Source: Micromonospora sp. WMMD980
GTDB taxonomy: Bacteria > Actinomycetota > Actinomycetes > Mycobacteriales > Micromonosporaceae
Length of the DNA stretch: 64,000 nucleotides
Direction: 5' to 3'
Assembly (NCBI RefSeq): GCF_029626035.1
Contig: NZ_JARUBE010000003.1
Coordinates: 1,240,001-1,304,000 of the forward strand
The position numbers and the translations under genes are program-made. The notes below the pieces were generated by a model. That model made no database searches, was not told the DNA's origin, and saw only the letters and a list, made by a program, of their open reading frames with translations. This document shows, in pieces, positions 7,777 to 18,600 of the stretch (the first letter of the stretch is position 1; the number at the start of each line of letters is the position of its first letter).

Positions 7777-9267
7777 TCAGTGGCCGACGCCGAGTTGGCC
7801 GGCGAGGGTGTCGTGGATGCGGGCGCTGGGCGTGTTCAGCTCGACGATCTCGACGGTCTTGCCGCGGCTGGCGTACTTGGTGGTGATCGCGTCGAGGGCG
7901 GCGACGGAGGAGGCGTCCCAGACGTGGGCGTGGGTCATGTCGATGACCACTCGGTCCGGGTCGCCGGCGTAGTCGAACTGGCCGACGAGTTCGTTGCTGG
8001 AGGCGAAGAACAGTTCCCCGTGCACGGAGTAGATCCGGGTGCCGCCGTCGGGGTCCAGGACGCTGGTGACCTCGACCAGGTGGGCGACCCGCCGGGCGAA
8101 GACCACCATGGCGGTGAGGACGCCGGCGACGACGCCGATGGCGAGGTTGTGGGTGGCCAGGGTGGTGGCGACGGTGGCGACCATGACGATCGTTTCGCCG
8201 TACGGCATCCGCTTGAGGGTGGCCGGGGCGACGGAGTGCCAGTCGAACGTCGACACCGCCACGATGATCATCACGGCGACCAGGGCGGCCATCGGGATGA
8301 CGGCGACCACGTCGCCGAGCGCCACGACGAGGACCAGCAGGAACACGCCGGCCAGGAACGTCGACAGGCGGGTGCGGGCGCCGGACGCCTTTACGTTGAT
8401 CATCGTCTGGCCGATCATGGCGCAGCCGCCCATGCCGCCGAAGAACCCGGTGACGATGTTGGCCACCCCCTGCCCCCAGGACTCGCGGGTCTTGCTGGAC
8501 GGGGTGTCGGTGATGTCGTCGACCAGTTTCGCGGTCATCAGGGACTCCATCAGCCCGACCACCGCGATACCCAGCGCGTAGGGGGCGATCAGGGTGAGGG
8601 TGTCCAGGGTCCAGGGGATCTGCGGCAGGCCGAGGGTGGGCAGGCTGTCCGGCAGTGCCCCTTCGTCGCCCACGGTCGGCACCGCCACGCTCGCGGAGAC
8701 GGTGACCACGGTCAACACCACGATCGCGACCAGCGGCGCCGGGACGGCGCGGGTGAGCCGGGGCAGCCCGACCATGATCGCCAGGGCGACGGCGACGAGC
8801 GGGTAGACCAGCCACGGCACGCCGAGCAGGTGCGGAACCTGGGCGGCGAAGATCAAGATCGCGAGGGCGTTGACGAAACCGACCATGACGCTGCGCGGGA
8901 TGAACCGCATCAGCTTCGCCACCCCGAGCACCGCCATCAGCACCTGGATCGCGCCGCCGAGGATCACGGCCGCGATCAGGTACTCCAGCCCGTGCTCCTT
9001 GGCCAGCGGCGCCACCACCAACGCGATCGCGCCGGTCGCGGCGGAGATCATCGCCGGGCGCCCACCACAGATCGCGATCGTCACCGCCATCGTGAACGAG
9101 GCGAACAGGCCCACCCGGGGGTCGACCCCCGCCAAGATCGAGAAGGAGATCGCCTCCGGGATCAGGGCCAGGGCGACGACCAGGCCGGCCAGGACCTCGG
9201 TACGGAACACCTTCGGCGACAACCACGACGGACGCGGCCGGGAGACCGCGGACAGCACAGAAGACAT
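7777..9267 (-). CDS. SulP-family anion transporter with STAS domain
   Basis: About 496 residues from ATG 9267 ([15 protein letters not shown]). The body has 10-12 hydrophobic helices with SulP motifs such as [20 protein letters not shown] near the start and [16 protein letters not shown] in the middle. The last 110 residues form a STAS domain ([20 protein letters not shown]). SulP proteins take up sulfate or bicarbonate, and the substrate here cannot be told from sequence. The downstream MerR gene overlaps or nearly abuts it. Confidence 0.9.
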   Translation of the reverse strand: MSSVLSAVSRPRPSWLSPKVFRTEVLAGLVVALALIPEAISFSILAGVDPRVGLFASFTMAVTIAICGGRPAMISAATGAIALVVAPLAKEHGLEYLIAAVILGGAIQVLMAVLGVAKLMRFIPRSVMVGFVNALAILIFAAQVPHLLGVPWLVYPLVAVALAIMVGLPRLTRAVPAPLVAIVVLTVVTVSASVAVPTVGDEGALPDSLPTLGLPQIPWTLDTLTLIAPYALGIAVVGLMESLMTAKLVDDITDTPSSKTRESWGQGVANIVTGFFGGMGGCAMIGQTMINVKASGARTRLSTFLAGVFLLVLVVALGDVVAVIPMAALVAVMIIVAVSTFDWHSVAPATLKRMPYGETIVMVATVATTLATHNLAIGVVAGVLTAMVVFARRVAHLVEVTSVLDPDGGTRIYSVHGELFFASSNELVGQFDYAGDPDRVVIDMTHAHVWDASSVAALDAITTKYASRGKTVEIVELNTPSARIHDTLAGQLGVGH

Positions 9268-9519
9268 ACAGCCATTTCCACTCAGGCGTCTCGCGGACGC
9301 ACGGATGTCCGGCCCGGAACCACGGGCCGCGGCTCCACACCGGCAAGCATCAACCGGTCGACGGCCTGAGGAACCTTCGCTCCGGGTCACGGTCACCTCG
9401 GGCGTCACCCGGCGCTGCTCGGTCGCCGACGCCGAACTTACCCTTCCGTCAGGGGAGAGTTCCCCGAACGTGGTGATCCTCACCAGTCGTGCCGCGCGCG
9501 GGCCGTGCGCGCGACCCGG

Positions 9520-10447
9520 CTAAGCGCCACCGCCCGGCCACCGGAGAACCGTGGGGTCGGCGATCATCTGTGGCGGTCCGCTGCCGGATTGCCGGCCACC
9601 GGCATCCGTCACGGCGGTGACCAGCCAGAACGCTCCGCGTAGCCGGACGCCGTCGGGGCGCTCGTAGGGGCTCAGCGCGGTCTCGAGGGCCTGCCGGGCG
9701 CGGGTGACGGCGTGCCGATCTCCGCTCTCGAGCAGGGCACGAGCTGGTCCACTGCCCAGCACGAGCGCGGTGGCGTCCGCGGCGTCGCGCCCATAGGTCA
9801 TGGTCGGGTCGAGGCCGGTGATGGCGATGTCGTGGAAGCCGGCCCTGCTCAGGCACGGCGTCGATGCGCTCGCGGTCGGACAGGGAGAACATCCCCGGCG
9901 CGTACGCCGGCCCGGGGACGGCTCGCGGAACCCGGCCGAGGAGTGCCGTCATGAATACTGTGAACCACTGCTGTTCGCCGATGTCCCGCGCGCAGGTGAA
10001 TGCCAGGCGCCCGCCGGGTCGCAGCGCGTGCGCGATGGTGGTGAAGGCCGCCACGGGGTCGGCGAAGAAAGTCAGCCCGCCTCGGCTGACGGCGACGTCG
10101 AACTCGTCCGCCGGGAACGGGTGCACCTGCACGTCGCCCTGCTCGAACCGGACGTTGGTCAACCGTTCGGCGGCCACCCGGGCGCGCGCCGTCTCCAGCA
10201 TCGGACCGGACAGGTCGACCCCGAGCGCATACCCGTTCCGGGCGCGACGCGCAGCCTGCCGGGTGATCTCGCCGTTGCCGCAGCCGAGGTCGAGCACCCG
10301 GTCGGTCGGGCTGATGCCGGCCGCCGTGAGGAGCGGTTCGTCGAGCTCCGCGCTGACCGCGTCCCACTGGGCGGCATGGTCTGCCCAGTGCCTGCCCTCC
10401 GGCCCGTTCCACGCCTCGGCCTGTTCAACGTTGACGATCGACGGCAT
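9520..10447 (-). pseudogene. Class I SAM-dependent methyltransferase, frameshifted
   Basis: Start ATG 10447 with GGAGG 8 nt upstream. The first 190 residues form a normal methyltransferase fold: SAM motif VLDLGCGNGEITRQAA, motif II GVDLSGPML, and FPADEFDVAVSRGGLTFF. At 9852-9853 an extra C pushes translation into a long nonsense tail. Removing one base restores VLSRAGFHDIAITGLDP and runs on to the normal end at 9520 (ending RWPGGGA). This is either a recent frameshift mutation or a sequencing error. Substrate unknown. Confidence 0.75.
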
Positions 10448-10742
10448 GTGCCACCTCCGAGGTCGCTGCCGGCCCGGGCCGCCGTCGGCCCGGTTTGAAG
10501 ACCCCGAGGACGACGCTGGTCCCCAGGAGCAGAAGCGCCACCGCCGGCGCCGTCACCGCCGCGATCCGGTCCTCGCGGGGCACGCCCTGTGACGAGGCCC
10601 CGGCCGCCGCTGCGTCGGCCGCGTGCCCGAGCCGCGGCACGAGCAGAACCAGGGCTGCTGCGGCGAGGGCCAGCGCCAGCGCCAGCTTGACCGTGACCCA
10701 GCCGTGCCGCAGCGGCCCGGCCGCACGACCGGTCCGAGCGTC
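10425..10742 (-). pseudogene. C-terminal remnant of a DUF2269-like integral membrane protein
   Basis: After a stop at 10743-10745 the frame reads [20 protein letters not shown], a second hydrophobic stretch IAAVTAPAVALLLLGTSVVL, and a closing VFKPGRRRP. This matches the last two helices and the KP-rich tail of small DUF2269-type membrane proteins. No start codon and no N-terminal half precede it, so it is a 5'-truncated relic. Its stop overlaps the beginning of the methyltransferase gene by about 20 nt. Confidence 0.4.
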
Positions 10743-10795
10743 TCAACTCGCCCGTGGCCGATCCGGACGCCGCGGGTCGACCGACATGGCTGACT

Positions 10796-10805
10796 GTATC
10801 GATAC
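10796..10805. promoter_or_regulatory. Perfect palindrome upstream of the NhaA gene
   Basis: GTATCGATAC is a 10-bp perfect palindrome about 90 nt before the nhaA start, in an otherwise G/C-rich leader. It could be an operator or part of a promoter region. No cognate regulator is adjacent. Confidence 0.3.
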
Positions 10806-10894
10806 GTCCCGCGCGACGGCGGATAGGCTGGTCGTGGTGTGCCGGGAAGCCTGGTCGGCGAGGTGATGGCCGCTACCTGCCAACGAGGAGTTCC

Positions 10895-12223
10895 GTGACT
10901 GACACCGACCGCCGCAGCGCCAACCTGTTCGCCCGCCGCTCGTGGGGTGAGACCCGCCGCATCTCGGCCATCCTGCGCAAGGAGACCGTGGGAGGGGCGC
11001 TGCTGCTGCTGGGGGCGGTGCTGGCGCTGCTCTGGTCGAACTCGCCGTGGGCGGAGAGCTACCAGTCACTGCGTGACCTGCGGATCGGGCCGGCCGCGCT
11101 GCACCTCGACCTGAGTCTCGCCACCTGGGCCGCGGACGGCCTGTTGGCGATCTTCTTCTTCGTCGCCGGGCTGGAACTCAAGCGCGAATTCGTCGCCGGT
11201 GACCTGCGCGATCCCCGCCGCGCGGCGATACCGGTGGCCGCCGCGGTCGGCGGAGTGGCGGTGCCCGCGCTGCTGTTCGTCCTGATCGCCGCGGGCGCGG
11301 GGGAGGGCGCCGCGCGGGGGTGGGCCGTACCGACCGCCACCGACATCGCCTTCGCGCTCGCCGTGCTCGCCGTGGTCGGCCGGATGCTGCCCTCGGCGTT
11401 GCGGACCTTCCTGCTCACCCTGGCCGTCGTCGACGACCTGCTGGCCATCGTCATCATCGCCGTCTTCTACACCTCCGACCTGGCCGTCGGGCCGCTGGCC
11501 GGGGCGCTGGTCCCGCTGGCGGTCTTCGGCCTGCTGGTGCAGCGCCGGGTGCGGTCCTGGTGGTTGCTGCTCCCGCTGGCGGTGGCGACCTGGGTGCTGG
11601 TGCACGAGTCCGGTGTGCACGCGACCGTCGCCGGGGTGCTGCTCGCGTTCACCGTCCCGGTCGTCCGCAGCGCCGCGGCCGGCGGCCCGGACGCCGGTCC
11701 GGGGCTGGCCGAGCATTTCGAGCACCGGATCCGCCCGATCTCGGCCGGGGTGGCGGTGCCGGTCTTCGCCTTCCTCGCCGCCGGGGTGACCGTCGGTGGC
11801 CTGGCCGGGCTGACCACCGCGCTCACCGACCGGGTCGCGCTCGGCATCCTGGTCGGCCTGATCGTCGGCAAACCGATCGGGATCATGGCCGCCACCTGGC
11901 TGGCGTCGCGCGTCACCCGAGCGGACCCGGACGAGGACCTGAACTGGTACGACGTGCTCGGCCTGGCGCTGCTCGCCGGCATCGGGTTCACCGTCTCCCT
12001 GCTCATCGGTGAACTCGCCTACGGTCTCGGCAGCGAGCGCGACGACCACGTCAAGGTCGCGGTGCTCACCGGGTCGCTGCTCTCCGCGCTGCTCGCGACC
12101 GTCGTGCTGCGCGCCCGTACCCGGGTCTACCGGCGGGTGCACGAACTGGAGACCGCCGACCACGACCAGGACGGCGTGCCGGACATCTACCAGCCACGGA
12201 CCGGCCAGGCCACCGAACACTGA
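10895..12223 (+). CDS. nhaA: NhaA-family Na+/H+ antiporter
   Basis: 442 residues from GTG 10895, with GAGGAG 5-10 nt upstream; the longer open frame before it lacks family similarity. Transmembrane helices carry NhaA hallmarks: [13 protein letters not shown], the pair of transport aspartates in [10 protein letters not shown], and [15 protein letters not shown] near the end. The protein exchanges external protons for cytoplasmic sodium, which fits the neighbouring potassium uptake genes as a cation-balance group. The hydrophilic C-terminus ([11 protein letters not shown]) is an added tail. Monocistronic. Confidence 0.93.
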   Translation: MTDTDRRSANLFARRSWGETRRISAILRKETVGGALLLLGAVLALLWSNSPWAESYQSLRDLRIGPAALHLDLSLATWAADGLLAIFFFVAGLELKREFVAGDLRDPRRAAIPVAAAVGGVAVPALLFVLIAAGAGEGAARGWAVPTATDIAFALAVLAVVGRMLPSALRTFLLTLAVVDDLLAIVIIAVFYTSDLAVGPLAGALVPLAVFGLLVQRRVRSWWLLLPLAVATWVLVHESGVHATVAGVLLAFTVPVVRSAAAGGPDAGPGLAEHFEHRIRPISAGVAVPVFAFLAAGVTVGGLAGLTTALTDRVALGILVGLIVGKPIGIMAATWLASRVTRADPDEDLNWYDVLGLALLAGIGFTVSLLIGELAYGLGSERDDHVKVAVLTGSLLSALLATVVLRARTRVYRRVHELETADHDQDGVPDIYQPRTGQATEH

Positions 12224-12265
12224 GGGACAGGCATCCCTCGACCGGGGAGCAATGCCGATTCGCGT

Positions 12266-12284
12266 CACCGGCCTCGTGCCGGTG
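12266..12284. terminator. Weak hairpin after nhaA
   Basis: CACCGGC and GCCGGTG form a 7-bp stem with a 5-nt loop, 43 nt past the antiporter stop. There is no T-run, as usual in these genomes. The region 12224-12419 otherwise holds the chitinase promoter. Confidence 0.35.
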
Positions 12285-12364
12285 GGGCCCACCCTCGCCG
12301 GTGAGCCGCGGGCCCGGGCCTGGGGCGGACGGCCCTCGGCCCTGGACAACTTCAGTTAACAAAC

Positions 12365-12375
12365 CTAATAATTAG
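12365..12375. promoter_or_regulatory. AT-rich inverted repeat upstream of chitinase
   Basis: CTAATAATTAG has 5-bp arms around a central A and sits in the AT-rich patch 12352-12376 (AGTTAACAAACCTAATAATT), 45 nt before the chitinase start. Such AT-rich elements stand out strongly in this GC background, and an operator or activator site is likely. It does not match the DasR consensus. Confidence 0.4.
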
Positions 12376-12419
12376 CCTCCCGTCGATATCCCTCGCCGGG
12401 CACCCCTCGGGAGGACCGG

Positions 12420-13955
12420 ATGGCACGCAGATTCCGAACACCGTTCCTGGCTGGCCTGGCGGCAGTGCTCACCGCCGCCGCGGCGACCCTGGCCCTCGCC
12501 GGCCCGGCCCTGGCCGCCGGCCCGACGGCCGCCTTCACCAAGACCTCCGACTGGGGCACCGGCTGGGAGGGGCGCTACACCGTCACCAACGGGGGATCGA
12601 GCACGCTCACCGGCTGGCAGGTCGCCTTCACGCTGCCGGCCGGCACCACCCTCGGCTCGTACTGGGACGCCACGGTGACCAGCGTCGGGCAGCGGCACAC
12701 CTTCACCAACCGCTCCTGGAACGGCACCCTGGCCCCCGGGGCCTCGGCGTCGTTCGGCTTCCTGGTCACCGGCTCCGGCCTGCCCACCGACTGCGCCCTG
12801 AACGGCGCGCCGTGCGGCGGTGGCACACCGCCCACCACGGCCCCGCCCACGACCACCCCGCCCACCACGGCGCCACCCACCACGGCGCCGCCCACCATGC
12901 CACCCCCCACCAGCCCGCCGAACACCGGGCTGCCGAAGCACGCCCTGATCGGCTACCTGCACACCAGCTTCGCCAACGGCGCCGGATACCTGCGGATGGC
13001 CGACGTGCCCGCGGACTGGGACGTCATCAACCTCGCGTTCGGCGAACCCACCTCCGTTACCTCGGGTGACATCCGCTTCCAGCTCTGCCCCGTCGCCGAG
13101 TGCCCCACCGTCGAGACCGAGGCCCAGTTCACCGCCGCGATCCGCGCCAAGCAGCAGCAGGGCAAGAAGGTGCTGCTGTCCATCGGAGGCCAGAACGGGC
13201 AGGTCCAACTCACCACGACCGCCGCCCGGGACACCTTCGTCCGCTCGGTGTCGGCCATCATCGACCGGTACGGCCTCGACGGCCTGGACATCGACTTCGA
13301 GGGCCACTCGCTCTACCTCGACACCGGTGACACCGACTTCCGCAACCCGACCACAGCGGTCGTGGTCAACCTGATCTCGGCGATCCGCACGCTCAAGCAA
13401 CGCTACGGAGCCGGCTTCGTGCTCACCATGGCCCCGGAGACGTTCTTCGTGCAGCTCGGCTACCAGTTCTACGGCTCCGGCCCGTGGGGCGGCCAGGATC
13501 CCCGGGCCGGTTCCTACCTGCCGGTGATCCACGCGCTGCGCGACGTCCTCACCGTCCTGCACGTCCAGGACTACAACTCCGGCCCCATCGTCGGGCTCGA
13601 CGGGCAGTACCACACGATGGGGGGTGCCGACTTCCACATCGCGATGACCGACATGCTGCTGGCCGGCTTCCCGGTCGCCGGGAACACCAACGCCGTGTTC
13701 CCCGCGCTGCGCGAGGACCAGGTCGCGTTCGGTGCGCCCTCCTCCACCAGCGCCGGCAACGGCTACCTCGCCCCGGCCGGCGTGCAACAGGCGGTCAGCT
13801 GCCTCGTCCGCGGCCAGAGCTGCGGCGGGTACACGCCCCGCAGCGGCACCAACCCCAACTTCCGGGGGCTGATGACCTGGTCGATCAACTGGGACCGCTT
13901 CTACTCCTGGGAGTTCCGGCTCAACCACGGCCCCTTCCTCAGGGCGCTGCCCTGA
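12420..13955 (+). CDS. Secreted GH18 chitinase with CBM2 domain
   Basis: 511 residues. A signal peptide (1-33, ending ALAAG), a CBM2-type cellulose/chitin-binding domain (about 35-125, with WGTGWEGRYTVTN and NRSWNGTLAPGAS), a Pro/Thr linker (about 137-168) and a GH18 barrel follow in order. The catalytic motif DGLDIDFE occupies 287-294 with Glu294 as the acid/base; the strand before it carries VLLSIGGQNG. It hydrolyses chitin outside the cell. GGGAGGA precedes the ATG at 12420. It ends convergently with a glucanase gene at a strong hairpin. Confidence 0.93.
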   Translation: MARRFRTPFLAGLAAVLTAAAATLALAGPALAAGPTAAFTKTSDWGTGWEGRYTVTNGGSSTLTGWQVAFTLPAGTTLGSYWDATVTSVGQRHTFTNRSWNGTLAPGASASFGFLVTGSGLPTDCALNGAPCGGGTPPTTAPPTTTPPTTAPPTTAPPTMPPPTSPPNTGLPKHALIGYLHTSFANGAGYLRMADVPADWDVINLAFGEPTSVTSGDIRFQLCPVAECPTVETEAQFTAAIRAKQQQGKKVLLSIGGQNGQVQLTTTAARDTFVRSVSAIIDRYGLDGLDIDFEGHSLYLDTGDTDFRNPTTAVVVNLISAIRTLKQRYGAGFVLTMAPETFFVQLGYQFYGSGPWGGQDPRAGSYLPVIHALRDVLTVLHVQDYNSGPIVGLDGQYHTMGGADFHIAMTDMLLAGFPVAGNTNAVFPALREDQVAFGAPSSTSAGNGYLAPAGVQQAVSCLVRGQSCGGYTPRSGTNPNFRGLMTWSINWDRFYSWEFRLNHGPFLRALP

Positions 13956-13957
13956 CC

Positions 13958-13995
13958 GACGGTTCCGGAGCCGCCCGCGCGGCTCCGGAACCGTC
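13958..13995. terminator. Bidirectional terminator between chitinase and glucanase
   Basis: A perfect 16-bp stem (GACGGTTCCGGAGCCG paired with its complement) with a 6-nt loop fills the 46-bp gap between two convergent stops. It should serve both transcripts. Confidence 0.85.
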
Positions 13996-14001
13996 ACCGG
14001 C

Positions 14002-15417
14002 TCACCAGCCGACGGCGACGAGCAACCACTGCGGGTCGCCGTGCGAGACGAACGACGACTGGTCGGCGACATCGTCGTACGGGAAGCCGTAGGCGCGGCC
14101 GTTGATGGCGCGGTCGTGCCAGAACTTCGCGTACCAGTTGGCCGGTGACTGCTGGTAGAAGCGGCTCGGATCCTCCCACTGCGTCCGGGGCAACTGCGCG
14201 GTGTGCCGGTTCAGCGCCGCGCAGCCGGTCGGGTCACCGGCGAACCGCCCGGCGCAGCCGAAGATGTCCGACGTGGCCGCCGACAGCCCGACGGAGTTGG
14301 CGTACGCGGTGAAGTAGTTCGCGTACTGGCCGCCGGCGCGGAACTGCGGCGAGCTGCCCGGCGCCGGGATGCGGTAGGGCGCCTCGATGCTGGCCAGGTG
14401 CCTGAACTCGGCCGGCACCGCGTCGGCGAAACGCTGGAACGTCACCGCGCGGTCCTCGGCGAAGGTCGCCTCGTTCTCGCCGACCGCGACGTCGTAGCCG
14501 TCGCGGGCGTGCAGCCGCATCGCCAGTTTGAGCGCGAACGCGTCGACCCTCGTGGTGTTGCCGTTGAACTGGTTCGTGCCCACGGTGAACTCGATGAAGT
14601 CGCTGTACTGGCTGGTCGGCGAGCCGAGCCGGAAGTACATCCGGCCGGCCGAGTTGACCGGCATGTCCAGGTAGGGCTGTTCGGCGACGGAGTGGGTCTG
14701 GCCGTTGAAGCTCCAGTAGACCTGGCTGTCGGGGTAGCGGCCGTTGGTGCGGTTGAGCACCTTGACGGTGAGCACGTTGCGGGCCGGCGGGATGCTCGTC
14801 GTGTCGCCCCAGAACCCGCTGGTCGGCGGCGGGGTGGTCGGCGGTGGCGTCGAGCCGCCGGTGGTGGCGACCCCCACCTCCCAGAGCGAGTATCCGTAGG
14901 GCGTGGCCCGGCTGGTGCCGTAGACACGCAGGTAGCGGCCGCTGCCGGTGACGGCGATGGTCTGCGTGCCGCCGGTGCCGGTGGTGGTCGAATGGACGGT
15001 GGTCCACGGTCCGTCCGTCGCGGCGGCCACCTGGAGCTGGAAGGCGACCGCGTACGCGGCCTCCCAACGGAGGGAGACCTGGCAGATGTCCTGCGTGGCG
15101 CCGAGGTCGATCCGCAGCCACTGCGGGTCGGCGAAGGCGCTCGACCACCGGGTGCCGGTGTTGCCGTCGACCGCGGCCGTCGCCGGGAAGGCGGCGCTCT
15201 CGGTGGACGACGCGACCGCCTGCCGGCCGGCTGCCACGTTGCCGCCGCAGGCGGCAGCCGAAGAGGCGGCGCCGGCCGAGGCGCCGGTGGTGAGCATGCC
15301 GCCGGCGAGCAGGGTGAGGGCGGTCGCGGCGGCGGCGAGCAACCGACGCCCGGGGCGGCGGTGGCGGACGGGGCGGACCGGCGTGACCCGGTGCGGGACG
15401 GGTGGGGTGGGGGACAT
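14002..15417 (-). CDS. Secreted GH64-type beta-1,3-glucanase with discoidin (F5/8 C) domain
   Basis: 471 residues. The signal region (1-53) is Arg-rich then hydrophobic. A discoidin-like carbohydrate-binding domain follows (about 57-190, with ASSTESAAFPATAAVDGN and TRWSSAFADPQWLRIDLG), then a Thr/Pro linker. The C-terminal catalytic region (about 205-471) matches GH64 laminaripentaose-producing glucanases in WSFNGQTHSVAEQPYLDMP, DAFALKLAMRLHARDGYDV and the end YGFPYDDVADQSSF. It cuts beta-1,3-glucan outside the cell. It is divergent from the GH3 gene, whose first discoidin domain is close in sequence, so the pair probably acts on the same glucan. LacI-type sites lie between them. Confidence 0.88.
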   Translation of the reverse strand: MSPTPPVPHRVTPVRPVRHRRPGRRLLAAAATALTLLAGGMLTTGASAGAASSAAACGGNVAAGRQAVASSTESAAFPATAAVDGNTGTRWSSAFADPQWLRIDLGATQDICQVSLRWEAAYAVAFQLQVAAATDGPWTTVHSTTTGTGGTQTIAVTGSGRYLRVYGTSRATPYGYSLWEVGVATTGGSTPPPTTPPPTSGFWGDTTSIPPARNVLTVKVLNRTNGRYPDSQVYWSFNGQTHSVAEQPYLDMPVNSAGRMYFRLGSPTSQYSDFIEFTVGTNQFNGNTTRVDAFALKLAMRLHARDGYDVAVGENEATFAEDRAVTFQRFADAVPAEFRHLASIEAPYRIPAPGSSPQFRAGGQYANYFTAYANSVGLSAATSDIFGCAGRFAGDPTGCAALNRHTAQLPRTQWEDPSRFYQQSPANWYAKFWHDRAINGRAYGFPYDDVADQSSFVSHGDPQWLLVAVGW

Positions 15418-15443
15418 GAACGCCTCCTTCGGGGGATCCGACG

Positions 15444-15457
15444 GAGGGCGCTCTCTC
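15444..15457. promoter_or_regulatory. LacI/CebR-like operator, copy 1
   Basis: GAGGGCGCTCTCTC contains the half-symmetric core GAGnGCGCnCTC. The core resembles the GGGAGCGCTCCC boxes bound by CebR-type LacI repressors of glucan and cellobiose genes. It lies 27 nt before the glucanase start. Confidence 0.55.
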
Positions 15458-15576
15458 GGTCACCGAGGGTGGACCCACCGCGCGGCCTCTGTCAAGTGAG
15501 GACCCCGCCCCATGATCTATTCCGGACTTCCCGCGCGTCGTTGACTTCAACGAAGAGTGTCGATGACGCTGGAGCC

Positions 15577-15590
15577 GAGGGCGCTCTCTC
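15577..15590. promoter_or_regulatory. LacI/CebR-like operator, copy 2
   Basis: An exact second copy of the 14-nt sequence GAGGGCGCTCTCTC, 37 nt before the GH3 gene start and 133 bp from copy 1. Both divergent glucan-degrading genes thus carry the same box, which points to shared LacI-family control. The cognate regulator is not identified here. Confidence 0.55.
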
Positions 15591-15626
15591 CGCACGGTCC
15601 CCACCACCACCATCCGGGAGCCACGC

Positions 15627-18600
15627 ATGCCCGTGACACCACCGCTGCCCGTACCCGTGCGCCGCCGGCACCGCCCGGCCGCCGTGGCGCTGGCGCTGCT
15701 CGCCCTCCTCGTCACCTACCTCGTCGTGCCCGGCCCGGCCGCCGGCGCGGCCGGACCGCTCATCTCGCAGGGACGCCCGACCACCGCCTCGTCGACCGAG
15801 AGCGCGGGCACGCCGGCCGCCGCCGCCACCGACGGCGACGCCGGGACCCGGTGGTCGAGCGCCTTCGCCGACCCGCAGTGGCTCCAGGTCGACCTCGGCG
15901 CGACCGCCACCGTCGACCAGGTGCAACTCGTCTGGGAGGCGGCCTACGCGACCGCGTTCCAGATCCAGGTCGCCGGTTCGCCGTCCGGGCCGTGGACCAC
16001 CGTCTACTCGACCACCGCCGGGGCCGGCGGCACGCAGACCCTCGCGGTGACCGGCACCGGCCGGTACGTGCGGATGTACGGCACCACCCGGGCCACCGGC
16101 TACGGCTACTCGCTCTGGGAGTTCAAGGTCTTCGGCAGCATCGGCACCACCCCGCCGCCCACCGGCCGGCCGATCTCGGAGTTCCGGACGGTCACCGCCT
16201 CCTCGTGGGAGGGCGGCAACGCGCCCGCCGCCGCGCTCGACGGCCGGAGCACCACCCGCTGGTCCAGCCAGTTCGGCAGCGACCCGCAGTGGCTCCGCGT
16301 CGACTTCGGCGGTGTCGCCACGATCAACCGGGTGGTGCTCGTCTGGGAGGCCGCCTACGCCACCGGCTACCGGCTGGAGACGTCAGCCGACGGCGTCACC
16401 TGGACGACGATCCACGCCACCACCACCGGCCGCGGCGGCACCGAGCAGCTCACCGTCACCGGCACCGGCCGCTACCTGCGTCTCTACGGCACCACCCGGG
16501 CCACCGGCTACGGCTACTCGCTCTGGGAACTGCAGGCGTACGGCAGCGTCGACGACACCGCCACCACCGCGCCGCTGCTCTCCGGCCCCACCCGGCCGCC
16601 GGTGAACCGCGACCAGTTCGCGCTGACCGCGCCGGCCGACGCGGCGATGGTCACCAGCACCCGCCGGCCCACGCTGAGCTGGGCGGCGGTCCCCGGCGCG
16701 ACCCGCTACCAGGTGTGGATCAACATCAGCCGCACCGACTACGACTTCACTGCCGCCGGCAACCTGCTCGACCTGTACACCAAGGTCGCCGAGCCGACCG
16801 GCACGTCGTACACGCCCACCTGGGACCTGCCGGACCGCTGGACCTACCAGTGGTACGTCACCACGGTCGGCGGTACGCCGGTCACCTCGACCATCCGGCG
16901 CTTCGGCGTCTACCTGCCCACGCTGGAGAGCGTCGCCGACGGGATCGGCATCGTCGCCGGCGCCCGCGACCTCAACCGCGACGGCACGATCGAACCGTAC
17001 GAGAACTGGCGCCTGCCGGTCCAGTCCCGGGTGGACGACCTGCTCTCCCGGATGACGTCGGAGGAGAAGGCGTACCAGCTCTTCTACAACGCCCAGGCGT
17101 ACCCCCGGTCGGGGTGGCACTTCGGTCCGGCGCAGGCGGCGGACCTGCACCAGCAACTGCTGGCGTCGGCCGGCACCCGGCTGGGCATCCCGTTCGTCTC
17201 GGCGGGCGACACCATCCACGGCTACCAGACGACCTACCCGATGCAGAGCGCCCTGGCCGCCGCGAAGAACTACCCGCTCGACTACCAGCTCGGCGACATG
17301 CAGCGGCGGGAGCAGGTGGAGGTGGGCACGCGCGGGGTCCTCGGCCCGCTGGCCGAGGTCGGCACCAAGGTGATCTACCCGCGTATCCAGGAGGGCAACG
17401 GCGAGAACGCACAGGTCGCCGCCGCCCAGGTCCGCGCGCTGGTGGCCGGCCTGCAGGGCGGCCCGGAGCTGAACCCGCACTCGGTGCTGGCGACGGTCAA
17501 GCACTGGCCGGGCGAGGGCGCGGGCGGGGAGGCCCTGATCGTCTACGACGACGTGACGGTCAAGTACCACATGATCCCGTTCCGGGCGGCGATGGAGGCG
17601 GGCGCGGTCAACATCATGCCCGGCTACGCGGGCAGCTCACTGCTCGATCCGGGCGGCCCCGGCGCCGGCGACAGCGCCAAGATCCTTGCCTACCTGCGCC
17701 AGAACCTCGGCTACCAGGGCCTGATCACCACCGACTGGCTGCCGTCGGGGTCCTGGATCGGCGCGGCGAGGGCCGGCTCCGACGTGATGGGCGGCGCAGA
17801 CCCGGGCGCGGCCGGCTTCTCGATCGCCGACTTCGTGGCGAACGTGCCGGCGTCGCGGATCGACGACGCGGTCCGGCGGGTGCTGCGGGTCAAGTTCCAG
17901 CTCGGCATCTTCGAGGCCCCGTACGGCGATCCGGTCAACGGCCCGTACCGCTTCCACCAGCCCGCCTACACGGCGCTGGCCAACCAGGCCGCGCGGGAGG
18001 CGATGACGCTGCTGAAGAACGACGCCGGCACGCTGCCGGTGCGGCTGAACGCCGGTGACGACATCGTGGTCGCCGGCCCGCGCGCGGCCGACGGCGGCTC
18101 CTGCTGCGTGTGGACGAGCTTCTTCCACGCCGAGTACGGGTCGCAGACCATCCTGGACGCGGTCCGCGCCCGGGCCGCGCAGGCCGGGGTGACCGTCCAC
18201 CAGGACGACAGCCCGAACCCCAAGCTGGCGGTCGTCGCGGTCGGCGAGGCGTCCTACACGCACGCGACGAACTGGCCGAAGGAACAGCCCTACCTGCCGC
18301 CGGACCAGCTCGCGGTGATCCAGAAGTTCCGCGCCCGTGGCGTCCCGGTGGTGGTGGCGCTGGTCCTGCCGCGGCCCTACGTGATCACCGAGTGGCGGGA
18401 CCTGGCCAGCGCGATCGTGGTCACCTACCGGGGCGGCGAGGAGATGGGTCCGGCCCTGGCCGGCCTGCTCTTCGGTGACTACCAGCCGCGCGGCAAACTG
18501 CCCTGGCAGTTGCCCCGCGCCCTCTCCGACGTGCTGCGTCCGGGCGGCACCGACATCCCGGCCGACGCGGTCGAGGCGTGGGACCTGCCGTACGACCTCG

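Noticed and set aside
7325..9346. A 673-codon minus frame joining a MerR protein to a long upstream part
   Set aside because: The upstream part is an Arg/Pro-rich shadow of the SulP gene in another frame; only the last 128 codons are MerR.
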